From: a virus
Virus record (IMG/VR): IMGVR_UViG_3300046170_000347
Span: 1 to 64,000 of that record
DNA length: 64,000 nt
Strand: one strand, 5' to 3'
Shown: positions 23,387 to 33,900 of the stretch, one piece after another
Layout of the letters: each line of letters opens with the position of its first letter
Position numbering within the stretch: the first letter of the stretch is position 1
Program-made: the position numbers and the translations under genes
The notes under the pieces: generated by a model
Told to the model about the DNA's origin: nothing
The model's input: only the letters and a program-made list of their open reading frames with translations
Database searches by the model: none

Positions 23387-25110
23387 ATGTGGAACAATGA
23401 ATGGAAAAAAGGAGAAGATTACCCTAAGTGGGGTGATACAGACGTATACAAGAAAACTATATCAGGCGGTTACTTACTTGAAGATGAAACGCCTCGTGAT
23501 GCGTACATGCGAGTTGCTAAAACAGGTTGCGCGTAGACTTTACAAACCTGAGATGGCCGGAGCGTTCTTTGATTATATTTGGAATGGTTGGTTGTGTCTG
23601 GCTAGTCCTGTGTTATCAAATACAGGGACTGATCGCGGTTTACCTATATCTTGCTTTGGCATTGATGTTGCAGACTCGATACAGGACATAGGGCATAAAA
23701 ATTTAGAGATGATGCTACTCGCTAAGCACGGCGGTGGAGTTGGCATTGGTATTAATATGATTAGACCCGCCGGCGCTAAAATTACAGGCAATGGAACAAG
23801 TGATGGCGTTGTGCCGTTTTGTAAAATATACGATTCAACAATACTTGCCACTAATCAAGGATCTGTCCGACGAGGAGCTGCATCAGTTAATATCAACATT
23901 GATCACCCCGATTTCGATGAGTGGCTCGAAATACGTGAACCCAAAGGAGACGTCAATCGTCAATCGCTTAACCTGCATCAGTGCGCTGTTGTCGGTGATA
24001 AGTTTATGCGACGAATTGAGCAAGGAGATAGAGAAGCTAGAAAACGTTGGGGTAAATTACTTCAAAAGCGAAAAGCTACTGGAGAACCTTATATCTTATT
24101 TAAGGGAAATACAAATAAGAATAACCCCAGATCATATAAAGACAACGGACTGAAAGTCCATATGACTAACATATGCTCTGAAATTACATTACATACAGAT
24201 GAGAACCACAGCTTTGTTTGTTGTTTGTCATCATTAAATTTAGCTAAATATGAAGAGTGGAAAGGTACAAACCTTATTTATGATGCGATATGGTTCTTGG
24301 ATGGAGTCATGGAAGAGTTTATCCAAAGAGCTAAAGGCTTACGAGGTTTCGAGAACGCGGTTAGATCGGCTACAAAAGGCAGAGCCTTGGGGTTGGGAGT
24401 ACTTGGTTGGCACACGTACTTGCAAGAAAAAAGTATACCGTTCGAGGGCTTACTTGCGCAGTTTGAAACTAGGAAGATTTTTAGTCAGATTAAAATTGAA
24501 TCTGAAAGAGCTAGTATGGCACTTGCAGAAACTTATGGCGAACCTTTGTGGTGTGCTGGAACTGGTATGCGCAATACTCATCTACGTGCTATTGCACCTA
24601 CTGTTAGCAACAGCAAACTTAGTGGCAATGTGTCGCCAGGCATTGAGCCGTGGGCTGCAAATGTTTTTACCGAGCAAAGCGCGAAAGGCACGTTCATAAG
24701 AAAAAATCCTACATTATTAAAACTATTACGAAAACTTAAAATAAATACAAATGAAACTTGGAGCAAGATTATGGCAGATGGTGGTAGTATTCAAGGTTTA
24801 TCTGAGCTTGACGGGGTTGTGGTTGGATCTCATGACGTACCGGCTAAAGACGTTTTTAAAACGTTTAAAGAGATAAATCAATTAGAACTAGTAAATCAAG
24901 CCTGGTATACGACAGCAGTATATAGATCAGTCTGTTAGTTTAAACCTAGCATTTCCTAGTATAGCTACGCCAAAGTGGATTAATCAGGTGCATATGTCAG
25001 CATGGAAGAAAGGTATTAAAACCTTGTACTATACTAGAACTGAATCAGTACTACGCGGTGATATAGCACAACAAGCTATGAGTGAAGATTGTATTGCCTG
25101 TGACGGATAA
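23387..25110 (+). pseudogene. nrdA: Class I ribonucleotide reductase, alpha subunit, two frameshifts
   Basis: Catalytic subunit. The true start is ATG 23387 (MWNNEWKKGEDYPKW), out of frame with the long central ORF. One extra base near 23532 separates ...DAYMRVAKT from ARRLYKPEMAGAFF. A second near 24903 separates NQA from RQQYIDQSVSLNLAFPS. With both removed the frame is 574 codons. Visible are the active-site region VLSNTGTDRGLPISCFG, the NICSEITL / CCLSSLNL pair and the C-terminal redox Cys pair (CIAC). The N-terminal ATP cone is absent, as in small phage enzymes. Confidence 0.88.
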
Positions 25111-25117
25111 AAACAAT

Positions 25118-25145
25118 GAAGGGGACCTCGTTTGAGATCCCCTTC
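25118..25145. terminator. Bidirectional hairpin terminator between convergent modules
   Basis: GAAGGGGA and TCCCCTTC flank an inner CTC/GAG with a GTTT loop, forming a 28-nt hairpin with strong G-C pairing in an AT-rich genome. It lies 8 nt after nrdA and 46 nt from the leftward module's last gene, so it can stop both transcripts. Poly-T is weak on the + side. Confidence 0.8.
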
Positions 25146-25191
25146 GGTTACAGGAACTTTTGGGTATGGTACGCCCAGTTATATTTGTTCC

Positions 25192-25458
25192 TTATAATTT
25201 ATCTGATTTATCTTCTTCATTTTTATTCAATCTTTCTACATAAAAACCTTTATCGTCTTTTCTAATAGAACTATAATCTTGAACTGAAAGCTGTGGATAA
25301 TCTTTAGGTTTACCACCCAACTGTTTAAACTTAGATTCAAAATCATCTTCACTAGGTAAATCACCTACTTTATAATCTCCTTCAAATCTTATTCTTTTAG
25401 GATGCCCTTTAAGTAAAGGACTTTTTGCCATAAATGGACTTGCAAATCTACTACTCAT
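25192..25458 (-). CDS. Small virion-cluster protein with SPFxxKSP N-terminus, 88 aa
   Basis: MSSRFASPFMAKSPLLKGH... The first 14 residues match the short N-terminal motif found in other small late proteins of this genome (25609, 61280, 344 and 26 kb genes). The rest is charged and soluble. Last gene of the leftward transcript. Function unknown. Confidence 0.65.
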   Translation of the reverse strand: MSSRFASPFMAKSPLLKGHPKRIRFEGDYKVGDLPSEDDFESKFKQLGGKPKDYPQLSVQDYSSIRKDDKGFYVERLNKNEEDKSDKL

Positions 25459-25463
25459 AATAT

Positions 25464-25604
25464 TTATTTTTTACAAGTGCACTGCGCTATTGGGCACTCT
25501 TCAACATTAACAATTAACTTTGAAACTAAACAGTTCCATTTACACATTAATTTTTTCCACCATAACTGTAGGGCTAAGCCCCATTTTACTAATAATTTTC
25601 CCAT
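25464..25604 (-). CDS. Small Cys/Trp-rich protein, 46 aa
   Basis: MGKLLVKWGLALQLWWKKLM... Five Cys (four in ECPIAQCTCKK and KWNCLV regions) and clustered Trp. The N-terminal hydrophobic helix could be membrane-facing. The ATG at 25604 is preferred to an upstream in-frame start that would overlap the neighbour. Unknown, perhaps lysis-linked by position. Confidence 0.5.
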   Translation of the reverse strand: MGKLLVKWGLALQLWWKKLMCKWNCLVSKLIVNVEECPIAQCTCKK

Positions 25605-25608
25605 TGTT

Positions 25609-25884
25609 TTATATTTTTTTATAAGTTTTAGGTTGGTTAGGAATAGTTTGTAATACTCCATCTTCTGCCTCTACGAATACTTTGTATTCATTACTAAAAA
25701 ATTTACCATCAATTCCCCCAAAGTTGTCATAAGCTTGTTTTTTTAATTTTTTTCTATCTTCTTCGCTAACTTTATTTGCATTTTTAGTATATTCTTTTTG
25801 AGTTAGTTCTACAGCGTCTATTACTTTTTTTGGGTCTATAGGACTTTTCATCATAAAAGGTCCTGAGAATTTTGATATCTCCAT
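25609..25884 (-). CDS. Small virion-cluster protein with GPFMMKSPI N-terminus, 91 aa
   Basis: Start MEISKFSGPFMMKSPIDPKK at 25884, chosen because the motif then sits at the N-terminus as in sister proteins. Lys-rich helical body (RKKLKKQAYDNFGG) and a small C-terminal domain. No known family. Confidence 0.65.
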   Translation of the reverse strand: MEISKFSGPFMMKSPIDPKKVIDAVELTQKEYTKNANKVSEEDRKKLKKQAYDNFGGIDGKFFSNEYKVFVEAEDGVLQTIPNQPKTYKKI

Positions 25885-25885
25885 T

Positions 25886-26164
25886 TTATTTTTCTTTATG
25901 TTTGTTACAAAAGTTTCTAGCAGCTTCTTTACTTCCAAATCCCCATTTCTTTAATGCCATTTTTAATTTAGTTGGTTCACCTTTAGCATCTTTTAAAGCG
26001 CCAGCCATGCCGCCAAACCTGCAAGCAAACGAAACTCTACGTTTACCTGTACCAGACGTTTGTCTATCACCTAGTGTTTTACCAGTTTCAGACTTGTGCT
26101 TTGATCGCATTTTTCTATTCTGCTTTTCATAAGCAGCTTCTTTTATTTTAAGTGGTGAGTTCAT
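25886..26164 (-). CDS. DUF6321-like small basic phage protein, 92 aa
   Basis: MNSPLKIKEAAYEKQNRKMR..., then KRRVSFACRFGGMAGAL and LKKWGFGSKEAARNFCNKH, the two conserved blocks I associate with DUF6321 in cyanophages and other marine phages. Very basic, so DNA contact is plausible. Starts 1 nt before the endolysin stop. Confidence 0.7.
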   Translation of the reverse strand: MNSPLKIKEAAYEKQNRKMRSKHKSETGKTLGDRQTSGTGKRRVSFACRFGGMAGALKDAKGEPTKLKMALKKWGFGSKEAARNFCNKHKEK

Positions 26165-26520
26165 ATTAATATGTCCAAATTACGTTTTGTGATTTATTTT
26201 TATCTACGTCTACATGTATAAACGTGCTAGCAACTCCCTATACGATTAAATCCAACTTCTAATAAAGCTGTAAGCATTTCAAATCTATCTTTAGATCTTA
26301 TGCATGCTACATCAATTGCTAGTCCTTTTAGATGAGATGATGAAGATACACCACCTACTTTTTCATTATGACTCTTTGTTCTAAAGCCACTAGTTACTAC
26401 AATAGGTTTACCATATATTTCTCTAGCTTTATCTATCATTACAAGAAGATCTTGATCCATTTGTTTACCACTACCTAATTCATCAGGCGAATCAAACTCG
26501 TCATAGCTAAAGTATTTCAC
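26165..26520 (-). pseudogene. M15-family peptidase endolysin, one frameshift
   Basis: Peptidoglycan-cleaving D-Ala-D-Ala-type peptidase. Zinc motif SHLKGLAIDV (H and D ligands) follows TSGFRTKSHNEKVGG, as in Peptidase_M15_3. The frame stops after FNRIGSC at 26227; dropping one G in the GGG near 26235 reads on to STFIHVDVD, which supplies the last His ligand, and ends at 26165 (118 codons). The neighbouring small membrane protein fits a lysis cassette. Confidence 0.8.
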
Positions 26521-26679
26521 TTTTTGTTTTCTTTTTTAATGTTAACCCATTTTGATATAGTATATCCAATAGTTATTAGCAACAACAAAACTTTCAAACC
26601 ATCTTCTATTTGTGTAAAGGTAGGTAACACCTAGCGCACCCGCGTTCATAGCGTATAGCTTCATATCTGATAAAGTCAT
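26517..26679 (-). pseudogene. Small membrane protein, holin-like, one frameshift
   Basis: MTLSDMKLYAMNAGAL, then after removal of one base near 26625, FTQIEDGLKVLLLLITIGYTISKWV and a Lys-rich tail: two hydrophobic segments with a basic C-terminus in about 53 residues. I recall similar proteins (TQIE..LK..LLL) annotated near phage lysozymes. Lies directly upstream of the endolysin in the transcript. Confidence 0.6.
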
Positions 26680-26680
26680 T

Positions 26681-27205
26681 TTATTCTCCACATTTTTTAG
26701 ATGGATCACCAACTTGTCTCCAGTCTTGTTCTAGCCAAGTTTTTAAACTTCCACCACTACTAGTTCCACTAACGTTACTCTTGCTAGATCTTTTATACTT
26801 ACCTTTAGCAGCAGCCGCTTTTTTAGCGTTAATAACTTTTTGTCTTTCTTCTTGGCTCATGCTAGCTATCTTAGCTTTAGGCAAACACACTTTAGTGGTG
26901 CCACCTCCTTTAGTTTTTTTAGTAGCAGGAGAACCTTTTTTCATTTCTTCTATGTGTCCTTCTACTATTTTAGCTTGACCTAAGTGCATTTTAGAAGCTT
27001 TTCGTAACTGACCAGCTACGTCTTTTAATGTTTCTTTTTTAGCCAAAGGAGTTGATCTAAGTTTTTCAGCTTGAGATATACTAGATTTATTGCTTGCGCC
27101 TCTACCCGATATAGCTGCTGTTCTATTTCTCATTTTATTCCACGGCTTTGAGTGCATTATAGTTGCAGCACAATGCTGGAAAGGAGTTCCTTGTTCGTAT
27201 GCCAT
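26681..27205 (-). CDS. Basic virion-cluster protein with DUF5872-like C-terminus, 174 aa
   Basis: N-terminus MAYEQGTPFQHCAATIMHSK. Long Lys/Ala-rich central part (AKIVEGHIEEMKKGSPATKK; INAKKAAAAKGKYKRS). The C-terminus SLKTWLEQDWRQVGDPSKKCGE resembles the W..W(V/R)D..P...CG block of DUF5872-type proteins found in phages and giant viruses. Probably DNA-associated in the particle; inferred. Confidence 0.6.
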   Translation of the reverse strand: MAYEQGTPFQHCAATIMHSKPWNKMRNRTAAISGRGASNKSSISQAEKLRSTPLAKKETLKDVAGQLRKASKMHLGQAKIVEGHIEEMKKGSPATKKTKGGGTTKVCLPKAKIASMSQEERQKVINAKKAAAAKGKYKRSSKSNVSGTSSGGSLKTWLEQDWRQVGDPSKKCGE

Positions 27206-27447
27206 TATTTCTTATCTAATTTACGCATAGCTTTATTTCTAGCACACTTCATTTTTTTAGCGTAGCTAGGATTTTTCTTGCGGTTAAACACTATTTGCTG
27301 GTTTAAACTACCAACAATTTTTTTCTTATTACCTTTGCGGCTTTTAATCATCCAATCAGCTAAAGCTTCACAACTAAGATCTCTAAATTTACCTTTAGCA
27401 TCTGGTGCATCAGAGTCTTTCCACTCAGGTCTTTTTTCTTTTGCCAT
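27205..27447 (-). CDS. Small basic protein, 80 aa
   Basis: MAKEKRPEWKDSDAPDAKGK..., with FRDLSCEALADWMIKSRKG and a Lys-rich C-terminus containing MKCARNKAMRKL. Shares single base junctions with its neighbours. Belongs to a run of tiny basic Cys-containing proteins; likely minor virion or DNA-binding component, unproven. Confidence 0.6.
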   Translation of the reverse strand: MAKEKRPEWKDSDAPDAKGKFRDLSCEALADWMIKSRKGNKKKIVGSLNQQIVFNRKKNPSYAKKMKCARNKAMRKLDKK

Positions 27448-27604
27448 TACAGTCTTGCATATTTATAAACCAGTTAGCTAATTGTTTGTCACGGCCAGTA
27501 GCTTCTTTTCTAGCTTTTAATTTTTTAACTTTAGCACACGTTACATCGCCTCCATATAGTTTATTTATACGAGCTTTTAAAACACCACGATATGCTTTAG
27601 CCAT
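27425..27604 (-). CDS. Small basic protein, 59 aa
   Basis: MAKAYRGVLKARINKLYGGD..., then VTCAKVKKLKARKEATGRDK and NWFINMQDCNG. Ends 22 nt inside the next gene. Similar in style (basic, two Cys) to the proteins on both sides, suggesting a set of related packing proteins. Function unknown. Confidence 0.6.
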   Translation of the reverse strand: MAKAYRGVLKARINKLYGGDVTCAKVKKLKARKEATGRDKQLANWFINMQDCNGKRKKT

Positions 27605-27973
27605 TTAACATTTTCCTTTTTTCTGTTGCTTTGAAGCCCAGATGTTAGCGTATGCGCTAGGATATACCTTAAATTTCTTTTTTGCCGCTGCTTTGCAAGA
27701 AGCAGATAGCTTTTTAAATATAGGACCTTCACCACCTTCAGCACTTTGTACTCGATTAGATCCAAAAGTTCTTCTAAGAACTTGGCCTAATTTAGTTCCT
27801 TCTGTTTGTCTAGCTGCTTTATTATGTTTTCCTGTTTCATTTATTTTAATATCTGCAACTTGCCCAGCTGTTTTAGCATATTTATCTAGCTTTCTTTGAC
27901 TTCTTGTTTCAAAATATTGTTCTTTTGTTTTATTTAGTTTTTTTTCTTTTCTTTCAAGCTTACCTTTTCCCAT
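27605..27973 (-). CDS. Basic protein, 122 aa
   Basis: Coiled-coil start (MGKGKLERKEKKLNKTKEQY), then KHNKAARQTEGTKLGQVLRRTFG and a C-terminal SCKAAAKKKFKVYPSAYANIW. The last block (YPSAYANIWASKQQKKGKC) is a motif I recall in many marine phage proteins (V.PSAYAN..AS). Immediately downstream of the giant 3064-aa gene. Confidence 0.65.
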   Translation of the reverse strand: MGKGKLERKEKKLNKTKEQYFETRSQRKLDKYAKTAGQVADIKINETGKHNKAARQTEGTKLGQVLRRTFGSNRVQSAEGGEGPIFKKLSASCKAAAKKKFKVYPSAYANIWASKQQKKGKC

Positions 27974-27975
27974 AA

Positions 27976-30900
27976 TTAATTATTCATTAGTTCTAAAATT
28001 TTTTCAACTCTATTTTTTTCATATCTAAGATCTCTTATTTCTTTTTTAGTAAGTCCAAACTTAGTTAACGTTTTTACTTGATCTGGTTTGTTTTCTGCCT
28101 TAATAGAATCAAACTGTCTTCTTAGTTTTTGTTCAGCGGTCTCTGTTGCGGCTTTAGGTTTAAGTGGAGGTTTAGGTTGAGGTGTAGGTTTTGTTTCAGT
28201 TGTGGGTTTTGTTTTTGTTTCCTCAGACTCTTCTGTTGGGCGCATTGGTATCCCGCTTTGTAGTTCAATTATTTTTTTAACTCTAGCATCTTCTTTACCT
28301 AACGCTTTAATTTGTTTCTTAGTAAGACCTAAATCTAAAAGCATATCTATTTGCTCTTGAGTTTTAGTATCTTTCTTCATTGTATCAAATTTCTTTTGCT
28401 CTATCTCTGCGGGCGTTGGATCTGCTACAGCATCCCAACCTCCATAATAAGGAAGACCAATATCATATGTTCCATAACCTGCTGCTAAAGATATTTTTTG
28501 CCACTCAGCTGTTTGCTCGCTTAGTATACCTCTTATGTTATTAGTTTTCTTAACAACACGATCTAAAGGTATATTAGTAAAAGCTGTAAATATCTGAGCA
28601 CCTGCTAAGTAAGCTGGGTTGTCTAGGCTAAAACCTTTTTCTTTCATTTCCTTAGCGTTCCAGCTAAAACTTTTTAAACCACCTACAATTTTTCTATACT
28701 TAGAACTAATAGCCGGTGAAAAGCTTAGCGCTTCAATTGCGGCTTTTTCATACTCAGGTCTTTTCTTACCAGACTCTTCAATTATTTTTAGTACTGTATT
28801 TTTAGCAGCAACCATAGCGTTACCTGCAATACCTAAACCTTTTAACTGAGAGTCAATCATGCCGTTAGCAACTCTAGTTATTTTCTTTTCGTTTCTAGCT
28901 TTTATCTTAGGATCTTTTTCGTCTTCATCGCTGCCAAAACCAATAGCAAATAAGGCTTGCTGTAGTGAATTAAATATTAAATTTTGTATAGCACCATAAT
29001 AAGCTATTTTAGATACATTTGTTTTCCAATCACCTCTGCCGTTTATAAGATCTTGAGCGGCTCTTTTTTGTATTCTAACATACTGCATCGGCGTGTTAGC
29101 CCAGTTAAGTATAACACGACCAGCACCAGACGCTTGCTGCATACTAATCTTAGAAGCGTCACTAGACTGTTGGCTTTCTTCTGCAACATCTTTAAAGTCT
29201 GCAAAAGCTTGTTGTTCAGCAAGTTCTGTGCTCATGCCTTCTTTGACATACTTTTTAATTCTGTTTCTATAAAAAGTAGAACCACCAGAAGCTATGGCAA
29301 AACTATCCGCGTATCTAGTAAGAACAAAACCTTTACTAAGTAAATAAGATATAGCTGCGTTTACTTTATTCTTAGAATCTTTTACAGCATCTGCTATTTC
29401 AGATTCACTTACATTTATTTTAAGTCCATTACGACGTTGCACTAAGTAATCAGAATTCATTAGTTTCATAAAGTCTCCCCAAAACTGTTTCTGATTTGCA
29501 AACGCTTTGCCTGCGGCTATAGGATTATTATCACCCCAATTTAAAAAGTTTACAGCAGATATAGTTTGAAGCAGTGCAGATCTAGTATTTAAAAACATTA
29601 CAGCACCAACAGAGTTGTTAGTCCAGTCTAATACCTTATTGGTTATTTCACTACCACCAATTGGTCTGTTACTGCCAGACTTCATTCTGCGAAGAGTATC
29701 TTCTAAAGCTTTACGCCAGCGAGTACCATATGCAGCCTCCATTTTATTTAAGTTTTCAGGTGAAAATATAATATCTACATTTTCTCTAAAAGTCTTTTGA
29801 TATTCTGCTCTGTTTACCTTGTTTATACCACCTATAATATCTGTAGTTAAATTACCAGCTAGCCAGTCTTTACCAGGCTCTGGATACATTTTACCTTTTT
29901 GACTTACTATAAGTTGATCGGCAAACGTTTGAAGCTCAGCGCTATCAGTAACAAACTTATTTAATTTCGCTGCGTCTGCTTTTGATAGACCAGGTATTGA
30001 CATACCTTGTTTGGTCCACATATAAGTTCTAAGAGCATGCTGATATGTAAACTTACCTACACCAGTTTCTTTTTTAAGTGTAGTGGGTATAGTCTTATAC
30101 ATAGACTTTAGCGCCATGAAATCATTGGCAGCAGATATCTTAGCTTGTATAGCTGAGTCTTCTGCTCTATTGTAAGGATCAATAAGATTGTTTTTAAGGA
30201 ATTCAAAATGCGCCTCACCTTGCTTGCCTTTTCCTATCATTTTATACAATAAACCCTTAAAGTCTTCAGCTGATGAGGCCATTGTAAGCCAATCAAACCT
30301 ACCTTTGTTTTGACCTAATGTTTTAGCTTTAGCAGCAGAGAAAGTTTTATAAGCTTCAATACCACTACTAGCTTCTATCATTTCGTTAGTTATAGTATTA
30401 AAAGTTTTAGCATTACTAAATTTAGCTTGTTGCACCTTGCCTTTAACATCAGCTTGATCTAATATTTCTTTGACAGCTTCTACATTTTTAAGCGCATCAT
30501 CAGCAAAATAAAAATCATTATAACCTTCAGATACTTTATCCATGATCCAGCGGCCTTTGGCACTAGCCTTGCCATCTGCTAAGCCAGTTATATTTTTTAA
30601 AGGTATATCAATACCTAGAGCTTTCATAAACTCTTTTATAGGCCCAGCAGCATCCTGAGGTCTAGCTGTTAATATAAATAAATCTTCTGTGCCTCTTTTT
30701 TCTGCTATTCTTTTCATCACATCAAACAAAGGTCCTTTTTTTCCATCAACTACTTTGCTAAAATCACTAAAATCAAACTTAGCACCTTCTTGTTCTAGCT
30801 GAGCTGATTTTTCTGCAAATTCTGCGGCATCTATTTTAAAAGTTTTGCCACTTGGAAAATCTTTTAAAACTCTTGCTTGCTGCTCTTCGTTTAAATTTTC

Positions 30901-33900
30901 AAAGTTTTGTTTAGAACTAGGCTTGTTTTCAAATTCTTTTTTAAATATTCTTCTAGCGGCAATATCAAGCATTTCTATATCAATTGGTCGACCTGGCACT
31001 TCAACTAAAATTTTACTTTTCGTAATAGCCGCGGTGTAATCAAAATCAAATACTCTAATTTTCCTTTCTTTCTTAGGCACAGGCTTACCGTTCTCAATAT
31101 TTAAAGATCTTGATAATTCTAACGCTGCATCAGCTCCTCTTAAATTCTCAACAACAGCTTCATTTGTAGCAGCTTTATCAAATCTAAAAGAACTAGAAGC
31201 TAGGTCATTCATTTTTTCTGCACTCTTAGCTTTTGGATCTACAACTCTTTGTAGCTCTTGATAGTCTTTTTTAGCTCTTTCTCTTGTTATTTCTCCTGTT
31301 AAAACTTTTGTTATTAATTCATTAACAACTTTAGAGTTTTCTAATATCTCAAAAGGTGTTGTTACTTTTTTAGATTTACCTACAAAAAACTCACCGATGG
31401 ATTTTTGTGTTTCAGTAAACGCATAAGCAAAAGGATCAATAGTATTTTCAATAGTATACCTAATAAGAGACGCTGTGCCTTGTGGTAAAAAATCTAACTT
31501 ACCTTCTCTTACGGCTTTAAGAACTTTATCATAGTATTCAGGAGGTAAATTTTTATCAAGAAAAACAGATAAAGCTTTATCGTCGTTATATCTTAAAGCT
31601 CCTTGACCATATATAGCTTTTATATCTTTAAACTCTTCTTTGACAGTTCCTCTTTTGGCTGCTTCTAAAAGCATTAATCCTATTTTATTAACAGGAGCCA
31701 TATGCTCTTCTTTTACTTTAACAGAAACTGCCTTGCCAGTTAAAGGATTTATAGGATAAAAAACAAGTGCTGCTCCAAATCTATTTAAATGACCTTGACC
31801 TTTTGCGCTGTCTCTTAAAAACTGTTCAAATATTCTATACTTGCCTTTACCTTCTTTTGTTTTTAGAAACTCTTGTACTTTTAAATAAAAATTTTCTATT
31901 TCATCTAATCTAAACTTATTGTTTCTAAGAATACTACCATCTCTTAAACCTTTATTGACTTTACCAGCTAAAAACATTTCAGTGGCGGCATATGTAAATC
32001 TAGTTGCTTTATTATCTCTATTGCTTTTTCCAAACAAGCTTTCAAAATTTGGAATATCTCTAAAAGTTAAATCTCTTCCACCTGTCATGCTTTGCTCTAC
32101 ATATCTTTTACCTTCAGGGTAGAATTCAAAAAATGATTTAAAATCTTTTACAGCCGCTTTGTACTCAGGAGATTTTGTATCTATAATAGTATAACCTTTT
32201 AATGCACCTGTTTTTTTAGACTTTTCAAAAATTTTATCTCTAACAAAAGATGGTTGAGTATATTTTAACTCTTCGCGCTCTTTACCTGTTGTAATCTTAG
32301 GCACTTTTTTATCTTCACTAAACTTAGCGCCTAGTTTTGCTCTTTGACCTGCATCACCTTTTAAGTATTCTAAAGCATTGTTTTTAAAATAAGAGGCTAA
32401 TACTACTTTTAGTGGTTGAGATCTTCTATATAAAGGCACTGGCCTACCGTTTTCAAGTGGATTAAACTCTATAGACTTACCGTCATAACCTTCTACTGTT
32501 ATATTTTTACCTGAAATTATATCTCTAAGTGTTTTTAAAGATCCAGGTTTTAAATCGCCTTTGTCATTTAATAAAGCTTTACCTACTTTTGTTTGCTTAA
32601 ATCCAGGTGTATTAATTCTAGAGTGTATAGCTTGTAGATTGTCTAATATAAATTGCTTAGCTCTAGTCGCTGCAGCTTTTTCACCAGCAGGAAAATTCCT
32701 ATTAGGTATCATTAAAGCTTTTATACCAGCCTCAGACTCAATACCGAGCATCTTAGCATAAAACTCTGCTAATGATCTAGGTGTTTTTAAGTCTTTATAT
32801 TTATTAATATCTACATCTTTAAAGCTGTCTAGTACTTGAGTTTTTAAAGCCTCTTGTATTGCTTGCTCAGGTGTCTGGCCTTCTTTTACTTCAATGCCTA
32901 GGTTTTCTACAAACTCAGGTTTCATTTTAACTTCAGAGGGCAATCGCTTAGTTGCAGTTACTTTTTCTTCTTCTTTAATTGTTTCCTCAACAGCGACATC
33001 TTTTAGACCAACTAAATCATCTACAGAAGTATCAAACTCTTTACCTAAATTTCTATCAGCTATTTCTATATATCTTTTAAATCCAGTTTTAGTAGAAAAA
33101 CTATTATTTAAAAACAAAGATAATTCTTTTACTTTTTCACCCTTTTCAACTTTAGCAGCATAGTCATTAATAACGTCTAGCATACCTCTTTTGCCTGTCA
33201 TTATTTCGTCGACAAGTAATTCCTCATCATATCGTGGTCGGTTTTTAAATCTTCTTGCCAAAGATGTAGCTGTAGGTCTTAACAATTCTAGTATTTCAAA
33301 ACTTGCGTCTTTACCTTTTTCAGCAAATAATCTATTAACGGTGTTTGAATCTTTTTTAGCTAAACTAAACCTTCCTGATGGAGTAGCTAATTCTAAGTTT
33401 TCTGCAGTTGTTTCAACTTCAACTTTTTTAGGTGTTTCTTTTATTTCAACCCTGCCAAGATCTTGGGCTTTGAGCATTTCAAAAATACCTTTACCTGTTT
33501 CAGGATTTACTTCTATATTGGGTAAGAAGCTTTTAAACGCAGGTACTAAACCAGCTAAGCCTTCACCGAAACTTCTGCTAAATTCTATTTCACCTCTTTT
33601 AATAAGCTCAGCTAGTACAGTTATGTTTTCTTCGTACCATTTTTCTTTAGATTGACCTACGTCATATCTAGAGGCTAACTCTTCGTCTAATACTTGTTTT
33701 TGTCTTGGTGTAAGTTTACCTAATACTCCATCGATCATTTCTATACCTTCAGGTGTTACATTGCCTTCAGCGTCTTTAAAAGAATCTTTTAATATTGAGT
33801 GAGGTATTTCATGAGTAACTGGTGTAAAGTTTCTTTGTTGTAAAGCAAACTCCCTATTAATAACTTTATTACCGTCTTTATCTGTAAAAGCTATTTTACC

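Noticed and set aside
25118-25145. Attachment site core
   Set aside because: The inverted repeat between convergent operons is explained as a terminator; there is no integrase nearby.
32894-33655. Rightward ORFs of up to 154 aa inside the giant gene
   Set aside because: Antisense shadows of the 3064-aa ORF with Ser/Leu-rich composition and no upstream signals.
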